From an uncultured Lachnospiraceae bacterium (lineage in GTDB: Bacteria > Bacillota > Clostridia > Lachnospirales > Lachnospiraceae), in NCBI GenBank assembly GCA_910576975.1, contig CAJTJY010000046.1, positions 1-8,516 of the forward strand: a stretch of 8,516 nt of DNA, read 5' to 3'. Positions 1-6,188 of this stretch are shown one piece after another; the first letter of the stretch is position 1; each line of letters begins with the position of its first letter. Under the pieces are notes generated by a model. That model did not search any database and was not told where the DNA came from. It was given only the letters and a program-made list of their open reading frames with translations. The translations under genes were made by a program, and so were the position numbers.

Positions 1-60
1 CACTTTGTGATGGAAACCTTTTGGCGCTATGAATTGCAAAATGCGGAAACTCAAGGATAA
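1..60 (+). CDS. Possible 3' end of an upstream gene (19 codons)
   Basis: Frame 1 is open from the first base of the window to a TAA at 58-60 and would encode a tail ending in NAETQG. The other two plus frames close within about 30 bases. The stop lies 7 bases before the -35 box of the histidine operon promoter, a natural place for a gene to end. The stretch is too short for coding statistics, the opposite strand is also open here, and no terminator is visible between this stop and the promoter. The product cannot be recognised. Confidence 0.3.
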   Translation, partial: HFVMETFWRYELQNAETQG

Positions 61-67
61 AATCTGG

Positions 68-96
68 TTGACAAAGACGCAGTTCTCCGTTATAAT
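68..96 (+). promoter_or_regulatory. Consensus sigma-A promoter of the histidine operon
   Basis: TTGACA at 68-73 and TATAAT at 91-96 both match the housekeeping consensus exactly and are 17 bp apart, the ideal spacing. The expected transcription start is near 102-104, giving a leader of about 58 nt before hisZ. That leader is too short for a histidine T-box and shows no attenuator-like hairpin with a U-run. If the operon responds to histidine, control must act through a repressor whose site I cannot identify or through enzyme feedback. Confidence 0.9.
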
Positions 97-160
97 GTGG
101 GTAATTTTCTTTGATAATACATTAACGTACTAAAGCGAACATTGGAAAGGATTTACATAT

Positions 161-1348
161 ATGAGACGAAGATTATTACATACGCCGGAGGGAGTCCGGG
201 ATATTTATAATATGGAGTGTGCCAGGAAGAGAATTTTGCAGGAAAATCTGCACAATTTGCTAAAAATGTACGGTTATCATGCAATAGAGACTCCTACTTT
301 TGAATTTTTCGACATTTTTAGTCAGGAAATCGGCACAACTCCTTCGAAAGACTTATACAAATTTTTTGACCGTGAAGGGAATACCCTGGCGTTGCGCCCG
401 GATATGACGCCTTCGATTGCAAGATGTGTCGCAAAATATTATGGGGACGAGGAATTTCCAGTGCGCCTTTGCTATATGGGCAACACTTTTATCAATAACA
501 GCAGCTACCAGGGGCGTTTAAAAGAGAATACCCAGTTAGGAGCAGAGTTGGTGGGCGATAATTCGGTGGCAGCAGATGCGGAGATCTTAGCGCTTGCAGT
601 CCATGCGCTGAAAACTGCCGGTTTGCAGGAGTTTCAGCTTGGGGTAGGGCATGTAGACTTTTTCCGGGGCTTGGTGCAGGCGGCAGAACTCCCAGAGGAG
701 ACAAAAGACAGCCTCGTGGAACTGATTTCCAACAAGAACTTTTTCGGGGTGGAGGAATTGATCGATTCACTGCATCTTCCTGAGAACTTGAAGGAGCTGT
801 TTTCCATGCTTGGAAGCCTTTGTATGACGGAGGACATGCTGCAGCGGGCAAAAGAACTGGCACAGGGGTTTCCTGTGATTTTGCAGGCGCTGAATCGTTT
901 GCAAGCGCTTATGGACGTGCTTGCCTGCTATGGCGTGGAAAAGTATATTACCATCGAGCCAGGGATGCTTAGCAGTTATCATTATTATACAGGGATGATC
1001 TTTGCAGGGTACACGTTTGGCAGTGGGGAACCGATTGTAAAAGGGGGACGTTATGACCAACTTATGGACTATTTTGGCAAACATGCCCCTGCGATAGGGT
1101 TTGCAGTGGTCATTGACCAGCTTCTTGCCGCTCTATCGAGACAGAAGATTGAGATTTTGACAGACAATGATCAAGTATTGATTGTTTATGCGAAAGCAAA
1201 GCAAAAGGAAGCGATTGAACATGCTATCGCTTTGCGCCAACAGGGTACAGGCGCTGTCCTTGCTGCTTGGGAGGACGGCAAAGAGGAACACGATTATCGT
1301 TCTTACGCAGAACGCATGCAGATGCAGGAAGTGATATTTATCTCATAG
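161..1348 (+). CDS. hisZ: ATP phosphoribosyltransferase regulatory subunit HisZ
   Basis: This 395-residue protein resembles the catalytic core of histidyl-tRNA synthetase but is the regulatory partner of short-form HisG in histidine biosynthesis. Visible synthetase-like landmarks are a class II motif 2 (LRPDMT, residues 78-83), QLGAELVG near residue 126 and GGRYDQL from residue 295. Where true HisRS has its RGLDYY signature, this protein has SSYHYYTG (around residues 271-278). It also has no anticodon-binding domain of normal size, so HisZ is the better call. In characterised HisZ-HisG pairs, HisZ is needed for activity and contributes the histidine feedback site. The immediately following hisG is the short form that depends on HisZ. 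The ATG at 161 has a GGAAAGG ribosome binding site about 10 bases upstream. It is the first gene after the consensus promoter. Confidence 0.95.
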   Translation: MRRRLLHTPEGVRDIYNMECARKRILQENLHNLLKMYGYHAIETPTFEFFDIFSQEIGTTPSKDLYKFFDREGNTLALRPDMTPSIARCVAKYYGDEEFPVRLCYMGNTFINNSSYQGRLKENTQLGAELVGDNSVAADAEILALAVHALKTAGLQEFQLGVGHVDFFRGLVQAAELPEETKDSLVELISNKNFFGVEELIDSLHLPENLKELFSMLGSLCMTEDMLQRAKELAQGFPVILQALNRLQALMDVLACYGVEKYITIEPGMLSSYHYYTGMIFAGYTFGSGEPIVKGGRYDQLMDYFGKHAPAIGFAVVIDQLLAALSRQKIEILTDNDQVLIVYAKAKQKEAIEHAIALRQQGTGAVLAAWEDGKEEHDYRSYAERMQMQEVIFIS

Positions 1349-1356
1349 GATGAGAT
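1340..1356 (+). other. Short hairpin over the hisZ stop codon
   Basis: ATCTCAT (1340-1346) and ATGAGAT (1350-1356) form a perfect 7-bp inverted repeat with a 3-base loop that includes part of the hisZ TAG. A second, looser pairing, GTTCTT (1374-1379) with AAGAAC (1403-1408), lies in the same 75-nt gap before hisG. Neither is followed by a U-run, so they are not terminators. RNA processing, stabilisation or chance are all possible. Confidence 0.4.
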
Positions 1357-1423
1357 CGGGGTCAGTTTGACATGTTCTTTTGGAGACATTTGCGGATTGC
1401 ACAAGAACGGATGGAGGAATAGG

Positions 1424-2086
1424 ATGAGATATTTGACATTTGCCCTGGGAAAGGGACGTCTGGCAAAGCAGACCTTGGCAATTTTCGAAAAAATTGGGAT
1501 TACCTGCCAGGAAATGAAAGATAAAGATACCAGGAAGCTGATTTTTGTCAATGAGGAATTAAAGTTAAAGTTCTTCCTTGCAAAGGGACCAGATGTGCCT
1601 ACCTATGTGGAATATGGCGCAGCCGATATCGGGGTAGTGGGCAAGGACACTATTTTAGAGGAAGCCCGGAATATCTATGAGGTTTTGGATTTGGGATTTG
1701 GCAGGTGCAGGATGTGCGTCTGTGGGCCCAAAGAGGCGCAAAAGCTGCTACAGCATCGTGAATTGATCCGGGTCGCCACCAAGTACCCGAGGATTGCCAA
1801 AGACTACTTTTATAATAAGAAGCATCAGACGGTTGAGATTATCAAGCTGAATGGCTCGATTGAGCTTGCCCCGATCGTGGGCTTGTCCGAGGTAATTGTA
1901 GACATTGTGGAGACAGGCTCCACGCTTAGAGAGAATGGGCTGGGCGTTTTGGAAGAGGTTTGCCCACTTTCTGCCAGAATGGTGGTAAACCAAGTGAGCA
2001 TGAAGATGGAGTATGACCGCATAAGCAGGTTGATCCGGGATTTAAAAGAAGTGCTTGAGAGGAATTGCAAGGAGGAAGTTTCATGA
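1424..2086 (+). CDS. hisG: ATP phosphoribosyltransferase catalytic subunit, short form
   Basis: HisG catalyses the first committed step of histidine synthesis, joining ATP and PRPP to give phosphoribosyl-ATP. The chosen start gives 220 residues beginning MRYLTFALGKGRL, which matches the family's usual N-terminus. The ATG at 1424 is preceded by GGAGG at 1413-1417 with 6-base spacing. The frame also extends upstream to a TTG at 1367, but that start has no ribosome binding site and adds residues foreign to the family. The PRPP-binding signature VDIVETGSTLRENG lies at residues 159-172, and FFLAKGPDVPTYVEYGAADIG lies about 100 residues before it. There is no C-terminal ACT-like regulatory domain as in the roughly 300-residue long form, which fits the presence of hisZ just upstream. 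The stop overlaps the hisD start as ATGA, so translation of the two is probably coupled. Confidence 0.96.
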   Translation: MRYLTFALGKGRLAKQTLAIFEKIGITCQEMKDKDTRKLIFVNEELKLKFFLAKGPDVPTYVEYGAADIGVVGKDTILEEARNIYEVLDLGFGRCRMCVCGPKEAQKLLQHRELIRVATKYPRIAKDYFYNKKHQTVEIIKLNGSIELAPIVGLSEVIVDIVETGSTLRENGLGVLEEVCPLSARMVVNQVSMKMEYDRISRLIRDLKEVLERNCKEEVS

Positions 2087-3375
2087 GAATATTAAATTTG
2101 ACGGCAGATACCAGAAAAAACCTACTAGAGGATCTTTTGAAACGAAGCCCCAACAGCTATAAAGAGTACGAAGACAGCGTAAATGAGATTATTGAAAAGG
2201 TGCGCGCCGAAAAAGATGCGGCGGTTTTTTCTTATACCAGGCAATTTGACGGGGCGCAGGTCAACGGTCAAAATGTCCAGGTGACAAGAGAAGAAATTAC
2301 AGAAGCATATCAGAAAGTGGATCAAAAGCTGATCACCGTAATGAAGAAATCTCTGGAGAATATCAGGAGTTACCATGAAAAGCAGAAGCAATACAGTTGG
2401 TTTGACAGTCGTCCCGACGGCGTTCTTTTGGGACAGAAAGTGACGCCGCTTGCCCGGGCTGGCGTGTACGTGCCAGGAGGAAAGGCGGCTTATCCGTCTT
2501 CGGTGTTGATGAACGTGCTGCCTGCGAAAGTGGCGGGCGTGGAAAAAATCGTAATGACGACGCCCTGCAATAAGGAGGGCAAAGTAAATCCAGCCACGCT
2601 TGCGGCGGCAGATTTGGCGGGCGTGGATGAGATTTACAAGGTGGGAGGCGCCCAGGCGATCGCTGCGCTTGCCTTTGGCACAGAGAGCATTCCCAAAGTA
2701 GATAAAATCGTAGGACCTGGAAATATTTATGTCGCATTGGCGAAGAAGGCGGTATTTGGCCATGTGAGCATCGACTCCATTGCCGGTCCCAGTGAAATTC
2801 TCGTTCTTGCGGATGAAACTGCAAATCCTAGATATGTGGCGGCTGACTTGTTGTCTCAGGCAGAGCATGACGAATTGGCAAGCGCTATTTTGATCACCAC
2901 CAGCCAGGCGCTGGCAACAGAGGTCTCTCAGGAGATTGACCGCTTTAGCGCAGAACTTTCCAGAAGAGAAATCATTGAACAGTCTTTGGAAAATTATGGC
3001 TATATCTTAGTGGCGGACACCCTGATGGAGGCGATTGACGCAGCAAACGAGATTGCTTCGGAGCATTTGGAGATTTTGACTGCAAATCCTTTTGAAGTGA
3101 TGATGAAGATCAAAAATGCAGGGGCGATATTTCTAGGAGAGTATGCCAGCGAGCCTCTCGGGGACTATTTTGCAGGACCGAACCATGTGTTGCCTACCAA
3201 CGGGACAGCAAAATTCTTCTCCCCGTTGAGCGTCGACGATTTTATTAAGAAATCAAGCATTATTTCCTATTCCAGAGAAGCGCTTAAGCCAATCTATCAG
3301 GATATCGTGCAGTTTGCGCAGTCCGAACATCTGACGGCGCATGCGAACTCAATCAAAGTGAGATTTGAAGAATAG
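2083..3375 (+). CDS. hisD: Histidinol dehydrogenase
   Basis: HisD oxidises L-histidinol to L-histidine in two NAD-dependent steps and is a cytoplasmic zinc enzyme. The 430-residue length is standard for the family. Zinc ligands can be placed at Q259 and H262 (SQAEHD), D361 (EPLGDYFAG) and H420 (TAHAN). The catalytic Glu-His pair is E327-H328 in ASEHLE. Other family blocks are GVYVPGGKAAYPSS and VDKIVGPGNIYVA. I chose the ATG at 2083, inside the hisG stop as ATGA, because GGAGG at 2071-2075 lies 7 bases upstream and the protein then begins MRILNLT. A TTG 18 bases earlier is in frame but would overlap that ribosome binding site. All key residues are intact, so the enzyme should be active. Confidence 0.97.
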   Translation: MRILNLTADTRKNLLEDLLKRSPNSYKEYEDSVNEIIEKVRAEKDAAVFSYTRQFDGAQVNGQNVQVTREEITEAYQKVDQKLITVMKKSLENIRSYHEKQKQYSWFDSRPDGVLLGQKVTPLARAGVYVPGGKAAYPSSVLMNVLPAKVAGVEKIVMTTPCNKEGKVNPATLAAADLAGVDEIYKVGGAQAIAALAFGTESIPKVDKIVGPGNIYVALAKKAVFGHVSIDSIAGPSEILVLADETANPRYVAADLLSQAEHDELASAILITTSQALATEVSQEIDRFSAELSRREIIEQSLENYGYILVADTLMEAIDAANEIASEHLEILTANPFEVMMKIKNAGAIFLGEYASEPLGDYFAGPNHVLPTNGTAKFFSPLSVDDFIKKSSIISYSREALKPIYQDIVQFAQSEHLTAHANSIKVRFEE

Positions 3376-3386
3376 GAGGGACATTT

Positions 3387-3980
3387 ATGCCAGGAGACAG
3401 AATTGGACGGCAGCGCCGCAAGACAAAAGAGACAGACATCAATCTCACGTTAAATCTCGACGGCAGCGGCGAGACCCAGCTTGACACGGGAATTGGATTT
3501 TTTGACCATATGCTGGACGGATTTGCGCGTCATGGATTTTTTGACCTCAAAGTGCAGGTCGAGGGGGACTTGATCGTAGATACGCATCATTCGGTTGAAG
3601 ATACTGGGATTGTCCTGGGAAATGCAATCCGCTATGCGTTGAAGGATAAAAGGGGAATCAAGCGATATGGGAGCTGCATCCTCCCGATGGACGAGACATT
3701 GGTGCTTTGCGCCATTGACTTAAGCGGCAGGCCTTATTTTTGTTTTGAAGGGCAGTTTACCGCAGAGCGGGTAGGATATCTGGAGACGGAGATGGTACGG
3801 GAGTTTTTCTATGCCGTTTCTTACGCTGCAGGGATGAATCTACATATGAAGATTTTATCAGGAACGAACAACCATCATATGATCGAAGGGCTTTTTAAAG
3901 CTTTTGGGCGTGCGTTGGATGAGGCGACCATAAAGGATCCAAGGATAAAAGATATTATGTCAACGAAAGGTAGTTTATAG
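3387..3980 (+). CDS. hisB: Imidazoleglycerol-phosphate dehydratase (monofunctional)
   Basis: HisB dehydrates imidazoleglycerol phosphate to imidazoleacetol phosphate. The 197-residue protein is the dehydratase domain alone, without the N-terminal phosphatase of the enterobacterial bifunctional HisB. A separate histidinol-phosphate phosphatase is therefore needed and is not in this window. The two internally repeated halves each carry metal-binding histidines: FFDHML (H41) with HHSVED (H67, H68, E71) in the first half, and NNHHMIEG (H163, H164, E167) in the second. The substrate-contacting RKTKET (residues 11-16) and PMDE (100-103) are present. The ATG has AGGAGGG 6 bases upstream, and the gap from hisD is 11 bases. 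Confidence 0.97.
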   Translation: MPGDRIGRQRRKTKETDINLTLNLDGSGETQLDTGIGFFDHMLDGFARHGFFDLKVQVEGDLIVDTHHSVEDTGIVLGNAIRYALKDKRGIKRYGSCILPMDETLVLCAIDLSGRPYFCFEGQFTAERVGYLETEMVREFFYAVSYAAGMNLHMKILSGTNNHHMIEGLFKAFGRALDEATIKDPRIKDIMSTKGSL

Positions 3981-3988
3981 GTGAGGCT

Positions 3989-5269
3989 ATGGAATACAAG
4001 AACCTGATTGCTACCATGTATCTGAAAAACGGCATGGCAGTAATAAGTCGGGATAATCTAGAAATTGCAGGGGACTGGAAAGAACTGGCTAAGTTTTATA
4101 ATGAAAGCGGCGTCGACAAATTGTATGTGTTTGATTTGTCTGATTCAGAAATGGAGCATGAGATTAATCTGCATACGATCAAGCAATTATGCCGCATTAT
4201 AGAAATTCCGATTTATGGAGGAGGAGCGATTACCCAGATAGAGGATATCAAGAAGATCCTCTATGCAGGCTGTAAGGGAGCTATCTTAAGCAGTTCTGCC
4301 CGTGACCTGATTCCCCTTGCCCAGGAAGCGGACAAGCGTTTTGGGAGGGAAAAGCTGCTGGTATCTATGGAAACGGTGGATTTGATATTCAAGCATGGCA
4401 AAGAAGTAAAGGAACACATACATAAGCTGGTGGTGCTCAATGAGGACATCGTGGAATCTTTGGAGAATATCACAGACATGCCATTTAGCGTGATCATTTC
4501 TGGATATGAGAAAAAACGCTGGATTGAGATACTAAAAAAGGACTGCGTTACGGGTATCGGGGGAGATTATGTCAGCAATCGGGATACGGATTTAATGAAA
4601 GTGAAAAGATTTTTGTCTACAGAAGGGATCCAGACCCAGAAATTTCAGCCTTCCATGGAATGGGCAGAATTTAAGCTCAATGCGGAGGGATTGATTCCGG
4701 TGATTGTCCAGGATTATCAGACTTGCGAAGTTTTGATGCTCGCTTACATGAACGAGGAAGCGTATCATACGACCCTTGCTCTTGGCAAGATGACCTATTA
4801 TAGCCGCAGCCGCAAAGAGCTTTGGATCAAGGGAGAGACTTCTGGGCATTATCAGTATGTGAAGTCTTTGACGATAGACTGTGATAAGGATACGATCCTT
4901 GCCAATGTCTCTCAGGTGGGCGCTGCATGCCACACGGGCAATCCCACTTGCTTTTTCCAGGAGCTTGTGAAGAAAGAATACATTTCCAGAAATCCTTTGA
5001 AAATTTTTGAAAATATTTACAATACGATTGCCGCGCGCAAGCATCAGCCAAGAGAAGGATCTTATACCAATGCTTTGTTTGAGGAGGGGCTGGACGAAAT
5101 CTTGAAGGAAATCGGCAGAGAGGCGACGGAGATTGTCATAGCCGCCAAGAATCCGGAACTGGAGGACGTCAAGTATGAGATTTCTGATTTCCTTTATCAT
5201 ATGATGGTGCTGATGGTGGAGAAAGGCGTCACCTGGGAAGATATTGTGGAGGAATTGTGCCAGAGATAA
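3989..5269 (+). CDS. hisIE: Degenerate HisA/HisF-like barrel fused to HisI-HisE
   Basis: This 426-residue protein has three parts. Residues 1 to about 215 resemble a shortened HisA/HisF beta-alpha barrel, keeping a phosphate-loop-like YGGGAI (76-81) and GCKGAILSSSARD. The two catalytic aspartates of that family appear lost: the position of HisF D11 is Y11 (LIATMYLKNG) and the second is E128 (LLVSME). Residues 223 to about 325 are phosphoribosyl-AMP cyclohydrolase (HisI), with SRSRKELWIKGETSG, the metal motif DCDKD (297-301) and zinc cysteines C298, C314 and C321 at the usual 16- and 7-residue spacing. Residues from about 338 to the end are phosphoribosyl-ATP pyrophosphatase (HisE), with EIGREATE and YEISD of the MazG-like fold. 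HisE and HisI look active and would perform steps 2 and 3. The barrel is more likely structural or regulatory than an isomerase or cyclase. AGGTGA sits directly before the ATG, 8 bases after hisB. Confidence 0.92.
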   Translation: MEYKNLIATMYLKNGMAVISRDNLEIAGDWKELAKFYNESGVDKLYVFDLSDSEMEHEINLHTIKQLCRIIEIPIYGGGAITQIEDIKKILYAGCKGAILSSSARDLIPLAQEADKRFGREKLLVSMETVDLIFKHGKEVKEHIHKLVVLNEDIVESLENITDMPFSVIISGYEKKRWIEILKKDCVTGIGGDYVSNRDTDLMKVKRFLSTEGIQTQKFQPSMEWAEFKLNAEGLIPVIVQDYQTCEVLMLAYMNEEAYHTTLALGKMTYYSRSRKELWIKGETSGHYQYVKSLTIDCDKDTILANVSQVGAACHTGNPTCFFQELVKKEYISRNPLKIFENIYNTIAARKHQPREGSYTNALFEEGLDEILKEIGREATEIVIAAKNPELEDVKYEISDFLYHMMVLMVEKGVTWEDIVEELCQR

Positions 5270-5339
5270 AAAAGAAATTAGTCATTTTTTTGTGCCGAAC
5301 CTACTAAAATAGTACAAAGCTGTTTAAGGAGTTTGGTGC

Positions 5340-5663
5340 ATGGTAAAATCTTTGGAAGAAAGCGCAAGGGAACGCAGGAGTTATGTAGAGCAGGCCCGGG
5401 CAGCTTTTCATAATTCTGGACAGGAACAGGTTATGGAAGAAAATGGCGACGTTCCTTTCAAAGGAACGTCCACGCTGGGGATCCGCTTTGTGATTGCAGT
5501 CCTTTTGTTTGCCTGTTTTGTGTATTGTGATCAGGAAAAGATTGTATTTCATGGGATCGGCACGAAGGAGGTCGTACAGCAGATTTCATGGAAGCCTTTT
5601 GCGACGCAAAAACTGGAAGATCTTTTGGGCAATATCAATATTTCCCAGTCGCAAAATAAGTGA
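5340..5663 (+). CDS. Small single-pass membrane protein of unknown function
   Basis: I do not recognise this 107-residue protein. The ATG has AAGGAG (5326-5331) 8 bases upstream, so it is probably translated. Residues 1-44 are hydrophilic and rich in Glu, Arg and Gln (ESARERRSYVEQARAAF) and may form a helix. Residues 45-63 form one hydrophobic segment (FVIAVLLFACFVYC), and about 44 residues follow, including W84. There is no signal peptidase site. It starts 70 bases after hisIE with no convincing terminator between, and a strong hairpin terminator follows it. It is probably the last gene of the histidine transcript, although nothing in it points to histidine metabolism. A role at the cell surface or in division is as possible as any other. 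Confidence 0.75.
   Translation: MVKSLEESARERRSYVEQARAAFHNSGQEQVMEENGDVPFKGTSTLGIRFVIAVLLFACFVYCDQEKIVFHGIGTKEVVQQISWKPFATQKLEDLLGNINISQSQNK
5448..5470. repeat. Perfect palindrome inside the small membrane-protein gene
   Basis: GACGTTCCTTT (5448-5458) and AAAGGAACGTC (5460-5470) are exact inverted repeats around a single central C. The element encodes residues 37-44 of the small protein, just before its hydrophobic segment. As RNA it would fold to a stem of about 10 bp with a 3-base loop. It is not followed by a U-run, so it is not a simple terminator. It could be a protein-binding operator, an mRNA hairpin or chance. Confidence 0.8.
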
Positions 5664-5698
5664 GCGCATTTGCGGCTTAGAAGATGGTTAGGAATGGT

Positions 5699-5752
5699 AA
5701 GTAAAGATTTTGCATTGTAGCGTCATGGCTATGGTGTAAAATCTTTATTTTT
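5699..5752 (+). terminator. Rho-independent terminator of the histidine transcript
   Basis: Bases 5699-5721 can pair continuously with 5728-5750, leaving a 6-base loop (GTCATG, 5722-5727). The core is TAAAGATTTT against AAAATCTTTA. Five of the 23 pairs are G-U wobbles, which are stable only in plus-strand RNA. The descending arm runs into TTTTT at 5748-5752. It lies about 35 bases after the small membrane-protein gene and is the first convincing stop signal after hisIE. It is AT-rich but unusually long. Confidence 0.75.
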
Positions 5753-5894
5753 GCAAGCAATGAGGAAAATAGTCATGCTAAGCGCCCTGCCAGTATGCAT
5801 GGATATTTGACTTTTGCCGTGATGATGATTTATGTTGAAATTGCCAATGACAGACAGGCTGCGGCACAATAACTTCTATATATAAAAAATGGCA

Positions 5895-5924
5895 TTGACA
5901 GTATATCAATCTCATCGATATGAT
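5895..5924 (+). promoter_or_regulatory. Sigma-A-type promoter for the secreted-protein gene
   Basis: TTGACA at 5895-5900 is a perfect -35 box, and TATGAT at 5919-5924 matches the -10 consensus at five of six positions, 18 bp apart. An AT-rich stretch (5871-5890) precedes it and could act as an UP element. Transcription would start near 5931, giving a leader of about 258 nt before the ATG at 6189. It lies downstream of the hairpin terminator, so the secreted-protein gene appears to be its own unit. Confidence 0.65.
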
Positions 5925-6045
5925 TTCATTTGTTTAGTAAAAATAATAAAAGTTCAGTCCACGTCCCTTAAGCCTGAGACAGAAGTTTCCATGCAGTCTA
6001 TCCGCTGCTTTGCAGCTTCTCTTCATCCCTAATATTGATGCTGGC

Positions 6046-6084
6046 GGAACGATTACTAAAAATATGCTAAAAGTTTAGCGTTCC
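6046..6084 (+). other. Leader hairpin with a competing alternative stem
   Basis: GGAACG (6046-6051) pairs with CGTTCC (6079-6084), and after an ATTA bulge CTAAA (6056-6060) pairs with TTTAG (6074-6078). A competing hairpin, GCTAA (6066-6070) with TTAGC (6075-6079), uses the same 3' bases, so the two folds exclude each other. There is no U-run after it on the plus strand, so a transcription-terminating switch is not supported. Confidence 0.4.
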
Positions 6085-6115
6085 TTGTAAAAAATAAGAC
6101 ATAGGGATAGGATTA

Positions 6116-6172
6116 ATGATGATTACCATGCGTGAACTGCACAAAAAGGGGGAAACATCACAGTTTCATTAG
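6116..6172 (+). CDS. Possible 18-residue upstream ORF before the secreted-protein gene
   Basis: ATG at 6116 opens a frame of 18 codons ending at TAG 6170-6172, one base before the AAGGAGGT of the downstream gene. A weak purine-rich site (AGGGATAGG, about 6103-6111) precedes it. If translated, ribosomes terminating here would sit over the downstream ribosome binding site and could couple or compete with initiation at 6189. The peptide begins MMITMRELHKKG and has no recognisable family. An ORF of this size easily arises by chance. Confidence 0.2.
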   Translation: MMITMRELHKKGETSQFH

Positions 6173-6188
6173 AAGGAGGTAAAGGGTT

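Larger units (their letters stand above)
5753..6188 (+). other. Gene-poor spacer with a long, hairpin-rich leader
   Basis: This stretch between the terminator and the secreted-protein gene holds no convincing gene. It contains the promoter at 5895-5924 and then a leader of roughly 258 nt. Visible structures in the leader are GCTGC/GCAGC (6004-6016), a larger bulged hairpin at 6046-6084 and a small GAAAC/GTTTC stem at 6152-6167 just before the Shine-Dalgarno AAGGAGGT (6173-6180). I cannot match it to a known riboswitch class. Confidence 0.5.

Noticed and set aside
1367..1396. A perfect TTGACA at 1367-1372 between hisZ and hisG, suggesting an internal promoter.
   Set aside because: No -10-like hexamer occurs at 16-18 bp spacing; the expected place reads TTGCGGA.
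2125..2868. A 247-codon open frame on the minus strand opposite hisD.
   Set aside because: It lies wholly within the intact, highly conserved hisD gene and its translation has no recognisable family features, so it is a shadow of the real gene.
5266..5292. An A-run followed by a T-run just after hisIE, resembling a terminator.
   Set aside because: The possible stem is only A-T pairs with no GC core, so it should not terminate efficiently. The better terminator lies after the next gene.
5705..5872. A plus-strand open frame of 55 codons with a hydrophobic stretch (MHGYLTFAVMMIYVEIA) ending at TAA 5870-5872.
   Set aside because: Its only ATG (5795) has no ribosome binding site, its 5' half is the terminator hairpin, and the translation resembles nothing I know. 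It may be a gene remnant, but the sequence alone does not support that.
5945..6035. On the minus strand, a TCTCAGGCTTAAGGGAC stretch recalls the 3' core of glycine riboswitches, and a GCTGC/GCAGC hairpin lies upstream of it.
   Set aside because: The conserved CCGAAGG-type internal core is missing where it should be, and no minus-strand gene or expression platform follows. The likeness is limited to one short block. A covariance-model search would settle it.
6061..6085. On the minus strand, GCTAA-ACTT-TTAGC followed by ATATTTTT looks like an intrinsic terminator.
   Set aside because: The stem is 5 bp and AT-rich, and there is no minus-strand gene upstream whose transcript would need to stop here.
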